A DNA stretch of 64,000 nucleotides, from contig JBCCDA010000011.1 in assembly GCA_039033215.1 (NCBI GenBank), positions 3,383 to 67,382 of the forward strand, in the 5' to 3' direction. How positions within the stretch are numbered: position 1 is the first letter of the stretch; each line of letters begins with the position of its first letter. Source of the DNA: Thermohalobaculum sp039033215 (GTDB taxonomy: Bacteria > Pseudomonadota > Alphaproteobacteria > Rhodobacterales > Rhodobacteraceae). A program made the translations under genes and the position numbers. The notes beneath the pieces were generated by a model, which saw only the letters and a list, made by a program, of their open reading frames with translations, was not told the DNA's origin and did not search any database. Below are positions 1-7,359 of this stretch, piece by piece.

Positions 1-435
1 AGCTGTGGACCCGTAAACTACGTCGACCGCTACAATCTGACAGCGGGCGGGCCGACCCAGCCCTTCATCAAGCACGGGCCCGACGACTACTACGGTATCA
101 CTGATGCATCATCGCTATTCCAACCGGGGCGCGAGCGGAGACGGATCAGGTCGGCGATGGTCAACTGCAGCGCCGTCACGGATCGGATCCCTGATACCGA
201 TGGCGCTTACACGGTCGAGACCAACGAACTGCGTTTGATGGACATGTATATCCCGATGCCAGTCGGCGCGGACTGCGGGCTGGAGCCTGATCCGAGCGGA
301 CTGTTGTCAACAGCCGATCGCGCGATCCTGTCCTGCGATCCCGATGATGCGATGGAGCAGCAGATGTTCGTCGAGATCATCGAGGACGTCAGCGACGAGA
401 TCACCCGGCAGTACACAGCGCATCTTGTTCGCTGA
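1..435 (+). CDS. Tad-pilus TadG-like protein, C-terminal part (5' end outside window)
   Basis: The frame is open from base 1 to a TGA at 433-435, giving 144 residues with no start in the window. An internal ATG at 157 lies inside the continuous frame and is probably not the start. The visible part has a Cys near the left edge, a basic stretch (RERRRIRSAMVNC) and an acidic tail. The basic-then-VNC pattern resembles the C-termini of TadG-like pseudopilin-associated proteins of Rhodobacteraceae, which are anchored in the inner membrane and act in Flp/Tad pilus assembly. No transmembrane helix is visible because the N-terminus is missing. The family assignment rests on this short resemblance and is tentative. 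Confidence 0.5.
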   Translation, partial: SCGPVNYVDRYNLTAGGPTQPFIKHGPDDYYGITDASSLFQPGRERRRIRSAMVNCSAVTDRIPDTDGAYTVETNELRLMDMYIPMPVGADCGLEPDPSGLLSTADRAILSCDPDDAMEQQMFVEIIEDVSDEITRQYTAHLVR

Positions 436-464
436 GTGGCCAGGGTCGCGCAGCGCCCGCTTCG

Positions 465-1112
465 TTAGACCCCGGCACCAACCGGGCACGTGACGCCCGT
501 TCCACCCACGCCGCAGTAGCCGCCCGGGTTCTTGGCGAGGTACTGCTGATGGTAATCCTCGGCGAAGTAGTACTCCGGCGCTGTCAGGATCTCGGTCGTG
601 ATCGGGCCATAGCCTGCGGCACTCAGCCGGTCCTGGAACGCGTCACGGGTCTGGCGCGCAATCTCAGCCTGGGCGTCCGAGTATGTGTAGATGCCGGAGC
701 GATACTGCGTGCCCACATCGTTGCCCTGCCGCATGCCCTGCGTCGGGTCATGACCTTCCCAGAAATGGCGAAGCAGCTCATCATACGAGATCTTGGAGGG
801 ATCGAACACAACGCGCACGACTTCGTTGTGACCGGTGCGTCCGGAGCACACTTCCTGATAGGTCGGGTTCGGCGTGAAGCCGGCGGCGTAGCCGACCGAC
901 GTGACCCAGACCCCTGGAACCTGCCAGAACTGACGCTCGATCCCCCAGAAGCAGCCCATGCCGAACATCGCTATTTCGGTCCCCTCGGGGTACGGACCCG
1001 CCAGTTTGCGGCCGTTCACGAAATGTGTCTCAGCCGTCGGAATCGAGGCTGTACGCCCATCCAGAGCGGTTTCCGGCGTCGGCATAGCTGTCTTTCGGAA
1101 TAGGCCAAACAT
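465..1112 (-). CDS. msrA: peptide-methionine (S)-S-oxide reductase MsrA
   Basis: This enzyme reduces methionine-S-sulfoxide in proteins, using thioredoxin as reductant, in the cytoplasm. The protein has 215 residues, usual for MsrA. The catalytic motif GCFWG is at residues 53-57 with nucleophile Cys54. Further family signatures are GHNEVV and a GGYCGVGGTG tail with candidate resolving cysteines at 200 and 209. The ATG at 1112 is followed by a short variable leader before the core. It is transcribed toward the left-edge gene, to which it is convergent, and appears to be a single-gene unit. Confidence 0.96.
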   Translation of the reverse strand: MFGLFRKTAMPTPETALDGRTASIPTAETHFVNGRKLAGPYPEGTEIAMFGMGCFWGIERQFWQVPGVWVTSVGYAAGFTPNPTYQEVCSGRTGHNEVVRVVFDPSKISYDELLRHFWEGHDPTQGMRQGNDVGTQYRSGIYTYSDAQAEIARQTRDAFQDRLSAAGYGPITTEILTAPEYYFAEDYHQQYLAKNPGGYCGVGGTGVTCPVGAGV

Positions 1113-1253
1113 AGATCACCTCGCGCATGAATTGCCTCTTAGATGGGTCTGGAACGGCGATGCTCAAGTAGGCCCGGCATTGTTGAAGCCGCTCAGCGCA
1201 CGGGATCTGGAGGCGTCGCTGAACGACGATCGACGCCCAACAGGTGATACCCG

Positions 1254-1739
1254 CTACTGTGGCACGCGCAGAATGCTTGGTCCCCGCGGTGGCTGCTGCT
1301 CCGGGTCGAGCTGCGTTGAGGGGTCACCGTCCGGCAGATCCACGGCAGCCGCTTCGTCCCCGTCGGTATCGGGCACCTCGGACTCGGGCTCATCTTCCGG
1401 CAAGAGGAAGCCACCGTCGGGGATGTCGTTGGTCCATCGGTACCCAAGCCCGCCGCTGGGGTTGTCGAGCATCAGGCTGCGCACCTTTCGACGCGTGACC
1501 TTGCAGCGAATGCGACGCGTAGTGCCGTCCGCCATCAGGATCTCGCCGTAGGCGTAGTTTCGGTTCTCTTCCCGTCGGATCTTGCCAAAGGTGACGTCCA
1601 CCTCGCCGTATGTGTCCTTCGCCTCGGCGTTGCAGATGTCGATCATCGCGCTCTTGCTTTGCGCGAAACCGGTCGTCGGGAGAACCGCGGCGCCAAGCAG
1701 ACCCAGCACGGACGCGCAGACAATCCACTTTCGTCTCAT
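1254..1739 (-). CDS. small exported hypothetical protein
   Basis: From the ATG at 1739 the product has about 161 residues. It begins MRRKWIV followed by a hydrophobic stretch and a signal-peptidase-like site (TTGFAQS), so it is probably periplasmic. The mature part contains two cysteines (ICNAEA and RRIRCKVT) that could form a disulfide. The C-terminal 60 residues are acidic and proline-rich. The frame continues upstream to 1820, but the signal peptide supports the internal ATG. It is divergent from pyc with about 140 bases between them, which must hold both promoters. I do not recognise a named family. Confidence 0.7.
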   Translation of the reverse strand: MRRKWIVCASVLGLLGAAVLPTTGFAQSKSAMIDICNAEAKDTYGEVDVTFGKIRREENRNYAYGEILMADGTTRRIRCKVTRRKVRSLMLDNPSGGLGYRWTNDIPDGGFLLPEDEPESEVPDTDGDEAAAVDLPDGDPSTQLDPEQQPPRGPSILRVPQ

Positions 1740-1882
1740 CGGGGCTCTCCCGCCATGGCCGCAGCGCCTTCGGTCCCCCGACCATAGCGCAAACCAGGCG
1801 AAGGCAGACCAACAATCCACTTTAGGTTGCTGCGCTGCAACCTTGCGGCTATCCCTCCCGTGCAGATCCGCCGGAGACGATT

Positions 1883-4800
1883 ATGCCCGAATTCAAAAAG
1901 ATCCTGATCGCCAACCGTGGTGAGATTGCCATCCGCATCAGCCGTGCAGCGAACGAGATGGGCATGGGCACGGTTGGTATCTATGCCGAGGAAGACAAAC
2001 TTGGTCTGCACCGGTTTAAAACCGACGAGGCCTATCAGGTCGGCAAGGGCAAGGGGCCCGTCGAGGCGTACCTCAGCATCGATGAGATCGTGCGCGTTGC
2101 CCGCCGCTCAGGCTGCGACGCCGTCCATCCCGGGTATGGCCTTTTGTCCGAGAATCCGGACTTCGTGGAGGCCTGCAACCGCGAGGGTATCACGTTCATC
2201 GGCCCAAGCGCAGACACCATGCGGATGCTCGGAGACAAGGCATCGGCCCGTCGTGCAGCGATTGCGGCGGGGGTTCCCGTGGTTCCGGCGACCGAGGTGC
2301 TGCCTGATCCGGACGCCCCGGGTGCCATCGACCAGATCCGCGCAATGGCAGACGAGGTGGGCTATCCCCTGATGCTCAAGGCTTCTTGGGGCGGTGGCGG
2401 GCGTGGAATGCGGCCGATCTTCGGCCCCGACGATCTGGAGGACAAGGTGCGCGAGGGCCGCCGCGAGGCCGAGGCCGCATTCGGGAACGGCGAGGGCTAT
2501 CTCGAGAAGCTGATCGCCAAGGCGCGCCACGTCGAAGTACAGGTCCTTGGCGACAGGTTCGGCCACCTTGTGCACCTCTACGAGCGTGATTGTTCGGTCC
2601 AGCGTCGCAACCAGAAAGTCGTGGAGCGCGCGCCCGCCCCCTACCTCACCCGGCATCAACGCGATGAGATCAGCGATCTGGGGCTCAGGATTGCCCGTCA
2701 CGCGAACTACGAATGCGCAGGCACGGTCGAGTTCCTGATGGATATGGACTCGGGCAAATTCTATTTCATCGAGGTGAATCCCCGCGTACAGGTCGAGCAC
2801 ACGGTGACCGAGGAGGTCACAGGGATCGACATCGTCCGCGCCCAGATCAAGATCGCCGAGGGCAAGCCGCTGAGCGAGGCCATCGGCGTCGAAGGCCAGG
2901 AATCGATCTGGCTGAACGGGCATGCGATCCAGACCCGGATCACCACCGAAGACCCGCTTAACAACTTCATTCCCGACTATGGCCGGATCACGGCCTATCG
3001 CGGCGCCACGGGGTTCGGCATTCGTCTGGATGGCGGCACGGCCTATTCAGGCGCCGTGATCACGCGCTTCTACGACAGCCTGCTAGAGAAGGTCACCGCA
3101 TGGGCGCCGACGCCCGAGGAGGCGATCGCGCGCATGGACCGCGCGCTCCGCGAATTCCGGATCCGGGGCGTTGCCACCAACATCGCCTTCGTTGAGAATC
3201 TGCTGCAGCATCCGGAGTTCCTGAACAATACCTACCATACGAAGTTCATCGACGAGACGCCTGCGCTCTTCGAGTTCCGCAAGCGCCGCGACCGGGCGAC
3301 GAAGCTGCTCACGTTCATCGGCGATATCACCGTCAACGGAAATCCCGAGGTGGCGGGGGCTGGAACAGCCCCAGATGCACAGCCGCCGGAGCCACCGAAG
3401 CCGCTCAGCCATACCTTCCCGCCCGGTCTCAAGCAGAAGCTGGACGCAGAGGGGCCGAAAGCCGTTGCCGACTGGATGCTGGCACAGAAGCAGCTGCTGA
3501 TCACCGACACGACGATGCGGGACGGGCACCAATCGCTGCTGGCCACGCGGATGCGATCGATCGACATGGCGCGCGTGGCCCCGGCCTATGCGCAGTTCAT
3601 GCCGGATCTGTTCTCGATGGAATGCTGGGGTGGCGCCACCTTCGATGTCGCCTATCGCTTCCTGCAGGAGTGCCCATGGCAGCGGCTTCGCGACCTGCGC
3701 GCGGCCATGCCGAACATGCTGACCCAGATGCTGCTGCGCGCGTCCAACGGGGTCGGCTACACCAATCTGCCGGACAACGTGGTGCAGCACTTCATTCGCC
3801 AGGCAGCCAGCACCGGCATGGACGTCTTTCGCGTCTTCGACCCGCTCAACTGGATCGAGAACATGCGCCTCAGCATGGACACCGTGCTGGAGACCGAGCG
3901 TCTTCTCGAAGCCTGCGTCTGCTACACTGGCGACATCCACGATCCCGATCGCGCGAAGTACTCGCTGGCCTACTACGTGGATCTCGCCAAGCAGCTTGAG
4001 GCGGCCGGGGCGCATGTGCTCTGCATCAAGGACATGGGCGGGTTGGTGAAACCTGCCGCGGCGTCCGCCCTGGTGAGCGCGCTGAAGAACGAGATCACGA
4101 TCCCCGTGCACTTCCACAGCCACGATACCTCGGGGCTCAGCGGGGCGTCATATCTGGCCGCGGCGGACGCCGGGGCCGATGCGGTCGACTGCGCCATGGA
4201 CGCGTTCTCGGGACTGACCTCGCAGGCGCCCATGGGCTCGCTGGTCGCGGCCCTCCAGCATCAGGAACGGGACACTGGCCTCAACCTCGGCGCGATCCGC
4301 GAGATCTCGACCTACTGGGAAGGGGTCCGCCGGATGTACGCAGGCTTCGAGGCCGACATGCGCAATCCGACCTCCGAGGTCTATCTCCACGAGATGCCCG
4401 GGGGTCAGGTGACGAACCTGCGGGCACAGGCGCGCTCGATGGGCCTGGAGGACCGTTGGCCCGAGATTGCGCGCACGTACCACGACGTGAACATTGCCTT
4501 TGGCGATGTGATCAAGGTGACGCCCATCGCCAAGACTGTTGGCGACATGGCGCTGTCCCTGGTCTCGGCGGGGCTCTCGGTGGACGATCTGTTGGATCCC
4601 GGCAAGGACGTCTCGGTGCCTGACTCGGTCGTGACGTTCTTCAAGGGCGATGTCGGCCAGCCCCCGGGCGGGTTCCCCGAGGTGCTGCAGAAGAAGGTGC
4701 TGAAAGGGGCCGAGCCGATCGCGGTACGGCCGGGCTCGGTGCTGCCGCCCGTCGATCTCGAAGCCAAGCGCCACGAGGCCCAGGAGAAGATGGAGGGGCT

Positions 4801-5341
4801 CCGCGTCGATGACGAAGATCTCGCCTCCTACCTGATGTACGAGACCGTCTATCTGGACTACATGGGCCGCCGGCGCGACTATGGCCCTGTTCGCGTGATA
4901 CCGACGCCCACGTTCTTCTACGGCATGGAGCCGGGCGAGGAGATCATGGTTGATCTGGAACCTGGCAAGACGCTGGTTGTGCGTCTTCAGACCATTGCCG
5001 ACATGAACGACCAGGGCGAGGTGCGGTTGTTCTTCGAGCTGAACGGTCAGCCGCGTGTGATCCGGGTGCCCGACCGCTCTGCGGCTGCTGCCGGGGGCCG
5101 CGCCGAGAAGGCCGATCCTGCAAACGCCGCCCATGTTGCCGCGCCGATGCCAGGGTCCGTCGCGTCGGTGGCCGTGGCCGAGGGGCAGGAGGTCCACGCG
5201 GGCCAGGTTCTGCTCACGCTCGAGGCGATGAAGATGGAGACCGCCATCCATGCCGAGCGCGATGGGACAATCGCCCGGATCGTGACTCCAGCCGGCTCGG
5301 CTGTCGATGCGAAGGATCTGCTGGTGGTGTTCGACGCCTGA
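1883..5341 (+). CDS. pyc: pyruvate carboxylase
   Basis: This enzyme carboxylates pyruvate to oxaloacetate with ATP and bicarbonate, the anaplerotic step feeding the TCA cycle. The single chain of 1152 residues has the usual full-length architecture. An N-terminal biotin carboxylase domain (about 1-460) carries a glycine-rich ATP loop (WGGGGRGM). A carboxyltransferase domain follows (about 540-830, starting at ITDTTMRDGHQS), then the PYC tetramerisation region. The C-terminal biotinyl domain has EAMKMET with biotinyl Lys1117. The ATG at 1883 follows a GGAG ribosome-binding site (ccggagacgatt). It appears monocistronic, with a strong hairpin just after the stop. Long antisense frames across it are coding shadows. 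Confidence 0.98.
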   Translation: MPEFKKILIANRGEIAIRISRAANEMGMGTVGIYAEEDKLGLHRFKTDEAYQVGKGKGPVEAYLSIDEIVRVARRSGCDAVHPGYGLLSENPDFVEACNREGITFIGPSADTMRMLGDKASARRAAIAAGVPVVPATEVLPDPDAPGAIDQIRAMADEVGYPLMLKASWGGGGRGMRPIFGPDDLEDKVREGRREAEAAFGNGEGYLEKLIAKARHVEVQVLGDRFGHLVHLYERDCSVQRRNQKVVERAPAPYLTRHQRDEISDLGLRIARHANYECAGTVEFLMDMDSGKFYFIEVNPRVQVEHTVTEEVTGIDIVRAQIKIAEGKPLSEAIGVEGQESIWLNGHAIQTRITTEDPLNNFIPDYGRITAYRGATGFGIRLDGGTAYSGAVITRFYDSLLEKVTAWAPTPEEAIARMDRALREFRIRGVATNIAFVENLLQHPEFLNNTYHTKFIDETPALFEFRKRRDRATKLLTFIGDITVNGNPEVAGAGTAPDAQPPEPPKPLSHTFPPGLKQKLDAEGPKAVADWMLAQKQLLITDTTMRDGHQSLLATRMRSIDMARVAPAYAQFMPDLFSMECWGGATFDVAYRFLQECPWQRLRDLRAAMPNMLTQMLLRASNGVGYTNLPDNVVQHFIRQAASTGMDVFRVFDPLNWIENMRLSMDTVLETERLLEACVCYTGDIHDPDRAKYSLAYYVDLAKQLEAAGAHVLCIKDMGGLVKPAAASALVSALKNEITIPVHFHSHDTSGLSGASYLAAADAGADAVDCAMDAFSGLTSQAPMGSLVAALQHQERDTGLNLGAIREISTYWEGVRRMYAGFEADMRNPTSEVYLHEMPGGQVTNLRAQARSMGLEDRWPEIARTYHDVNIAFGDVIKVTPIAKTVGDMALSLVSAGLSVDDLLDPGKDVSVPDSVVTFFKGDVGQPPGGFPEVLQKKVLKGAEPIAVRPGSVLPPVDLEAKRHEAQEKMEGLRVDDEDLASYLMYETVYLDYMGRRRDYGPVRVIPTPTFFYGMEPGEEIMVDLEPGKTLVVRLQTIADMNDQGEVRLFFELNGQPRVIRVPDRSAAAAGGRAEKADPANAAHVAAPMPGSVASVAVAEGQEVHAGQVLLTLEAMKMETAIHAERDGTIARIVTPAGSAVDAKDLLVVFDA

Positions 5342-5364
5342 GGCAAAGCTACCCTGAAATTGGA

Positions 5365-5389
5365 GAGGCCGGGCATGAAGCCCGGCCTC
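5365..5389. terminator. strong hairpin after pyc
   Basis: A perfect 10-bp inverted repeat (GAGGCCGGGC, loop ATGAA, GCCCGGCCTC) lies 24 bases after the pyc stop and before the convergent wall-hydrolase stop at 5416. No long T-run follows on either strand. It is best read as a bidirectional transcription end or 3' stabilising hairpin. Confidence 0.7.
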
Positions 5390-5415
5390 AGTCCCCCGTT
5401 CCGCTCTTGGGCGGC

Positions 5416-6246
5416 TTAGTTCCGGCTTAGCGTCGTCGGCGGCCTGTAGAAGATGTGGGCACCGATCTTTGCGGTCTTCACGAACTTCTTGGCCCAACGC
5501 GGCTTCACGAACGTGGCATGGTAGAAAAGCGCATCCTGCGTCAGGGTCCGCTGCTTGCCCTCCATCATGATCCAAGCGAGCTTGCCCAGTTCCTCGAACA
5601 CGGGCTTGTTGCCAATCTTGTTCGAGCGGCCATCGCAATTGTAGGAGAACTGGCAGGCGTTGCGACGGTGCTTGCCCTGCTGGACAACGCCGCAAATCGT
5701 GTTGGGATAACGCGCACTGTCCATCCGATTCAGGATCACCTCGGCCACAGCGCGCTGGCCCGCGCGGCTTTCGCCACGAGCTTCGAAGTAGAGCGCCTCG
5801 GTCAGGCAGTACCATTCTTCTGAACGGGAGCCGACCTCGACCTTCTCCAACGCAACGTCGCTCACCGGCCCGCCCAGAGTCTGCGCTGCCTGGCTCGTCA
5901 TCTCGGCCTGCATTCCGGTGGAGACGCTCGTTGCCTGCGCATCTTGTGTGCTCAACGCGTCCAACATCGCCCGCGCTCGGTCGCGCACCTCTTCATTTTC
6001 AGGATTGTCGGTATCGATCCGCCCGAGACCGGACGCGCGGGCAAACCCGGCCGTCACGGCAAATGCTGACAGGCCCTGCTGCTCTCCATCGAGCGCGTCT
6101 GTCAGCGCGTCATGATACGTCCCGGGATATGTCGCTTTCGTGTCTGCAGACACCACAAGAGGCGTCAACCCCACGATCGCTGCAAGCGCCCCCCCGGCAA
6201 GCAGATGCCTGCCCAGGATGGGCAGGGTCGTCCTCAGATATGACAT
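5416..6246 (-). CDS. SleB-type cell wall hydrolase, exported
   Basis: The predicted role is cleavage of peptidoglycan glycan strands in the periplasm, as in the SleB/CwlJ hydrolase family. From the ATG at 6246 the product has 276 residues. This start has a GGAGAGGG ribosome-binding site; an in-frame ATG at 6270 would add eight residues. The N-terminus has a signal or anchor helix (GALAAIVGLTPLVVSA). The C-terminal hydrolase domain (about 155-270) includes LTEALYFEARGE with the presumed catalytic Glu, then AVAEVILNR, CGVVQQG, CQFSYNCDG and ALFYHAT, all SleB signatures. The middle part (35-150) has no recognised domain. It is convergent with pyc. Confidence 0.9.
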   Translation of the reverse strand: MSYLRTTLPILGRHLLAGGALAAIVGLTPLVVSADTKATYPGTYHDALTDALDGEQQGLSAFAVTAGFARASGLGRIDTDNPENEEVRDRARAMLDALSTQDAQATSVSTGMQAEMTSQAAQTLGGPVSDVALEKVEVGSRSEEWYCLTEALYFEARGESRAGQRAVAEVILNRMDSARYPNTICGVVQQGKHRRNACQFSYNCDGRSNKIGNKPVFEELGKLAWIMMEGKQRTLTQDALFYHATFVKPRWAKKFVKTAKIGAHIFYRPPTTLSRN

Positions 6247-6414
6247 GTCGTCCCTCTCCGTCGTACTCATGGGCGAGGTGAGTTGACCGTGTCCCGGGCT
6301 ACTGCCTTCGGTCCGATCTTAGCGCCCAGGTTTCGGACTCGTTCTAGTCCTCTGAGTGCACGCTCAATCGCATCGGCGCCGGGCCGACCGCGAGTCTTGT
6401 CGATAAATTTTCGC

Positions 6415-7356
6415 TTAGATTGAGTCTATTTGTGGCGAAAATGCCTCAGCCAGCACGCTCTTCAGACGTGTTAACCACGTGTTAACACAATCGAACGGCG
6501 CATGAGCCGCGTTTTCCACAAGATGTCTGTGGACAACTTCTAGTCCTTCGGAACCAAAACGGGACCGGATCTGCTCCTCGACCCAGAAAATCGATTGATT
6601 TGCGCGCGCCTGATTCGATTGAGGCAGGAATGTGGCCGCAATTTCGCAGATTTCGTGCACGAGCTCGTCGACTCCTTCGCCGCGGCTGGCAGAGACACCC
6701 AGAACCGGCACCTCCCCGGTCAGCGACAGCGCGCCCTTCAGATCCGCCATCGTGCGCTGCGCGACCGGACCCATGTCCAGCTTGGTGACAACCACGAGGT
6801 CCGGGATCTCCATGACCCCGGCCTTCATGAATTGCAGCGCATCCCCCGATCCCGGCTGGGCGCACAGAGCCGTCAGATCCGCCACGTGCTTGATGGCGGT
6901 CTCCGACTGGCCAACACCGACTGTCTCGACCAGTACGATATCGTAGATCGCCCGCATCAGGACAACGGCCGGAAACGTGATCTCGGCCAGGCCGCCCAAC
7001 CGGTGGCGCGCAGCCATGGACCGCACGAAGATACCGGGGTCTGCCGGGTCAACCGTGAGCCGGGTGCGGTCTCCCAGAAGCGCACCGTGCGACCGCGCCG
7101 AACTCGGGTCGACCGCGACCACACCGACCGTCATGCCCCGGCTGCGCCAAGCGCGGATCAAGGCATCCATCAACGTGGACTTGCCCACCCCGGGGGGGCC
7201 AGTGAGGCCGAGTGCGATCCCCTTTGGCGCCGCAAAGGCTGCGTCCAGCAAGGCGGCTGTCGCAGGATCGTCCGACGCGCTTTCGACCCGTGACAACGCA
7301 TCGGCCAGAGCCCTCTTGCCCCCGGCACGAACGGCTTCCAGATCGGACAGCGACAC
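6415..7356 (-). CDS. meaB: MeaB, methylmalonyl-CoA mutase G-protein chaperone
   Basis: MeaB is a SIMIBI-class GTPase that protects and reloads the B12 cofactor of acyl-CoA mutases (methylmalonyl-CoA or ethylmalonyl-CoA mutase). Its 313 residues match the family. Motifs seen are the P-loop GPPGVGKST (53-61), switch region VDPSSARSHGALLGDRTR, ETVGVGQSE, and guanine-specificity VVTKLDMG. The start codon lies 3 bases after the PPDK-like stop on the same strand, so the two are very probably co-transcribed. No mutase gene lies in the window. Pairing with a PEP-type enzyme next to pyc fits a propionyl-CoA/C3-C4 metabolic theme, but that link is inferred. Confidence 0.93.
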   Translation of the reverse strand: MSLSDLEAVRAGGKRALADALSRVESASDDPATAALLDAAFAAPKGIALGLTGPPGVGKSTLMDALIRAWRSRGMTVGVVAVDPSSARSHGALLGDRTRLTVDPADPGIFVRSMAARHRLGGLAEITFPAVVLMRAIYDIVLVETVGVGQSETAIKHVADLTALCAQPGSGDALQFMKAGVMEIPDLVVVTKLDMGPVAQRTMADLKGALSLTGEVPVLGVSASRGEGVDELVHEICEIAATFLPQSNQARANQSIFWVEEQIRSRFGSEGLEVVHRHLVENAAHAPFDCVNTWLTRLKSVLAEAFSPQIDSI

Positions 7357-7359
7357 GTC

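Noticed and set aside
3083..5815. Long antisense frames opposite pyc (346 and 555 codons)
   Set aside because: They lie opposite a complete pyruvate carboxylase, have no domain signatures, and reflect GC-rich codon bias on the sense strand.
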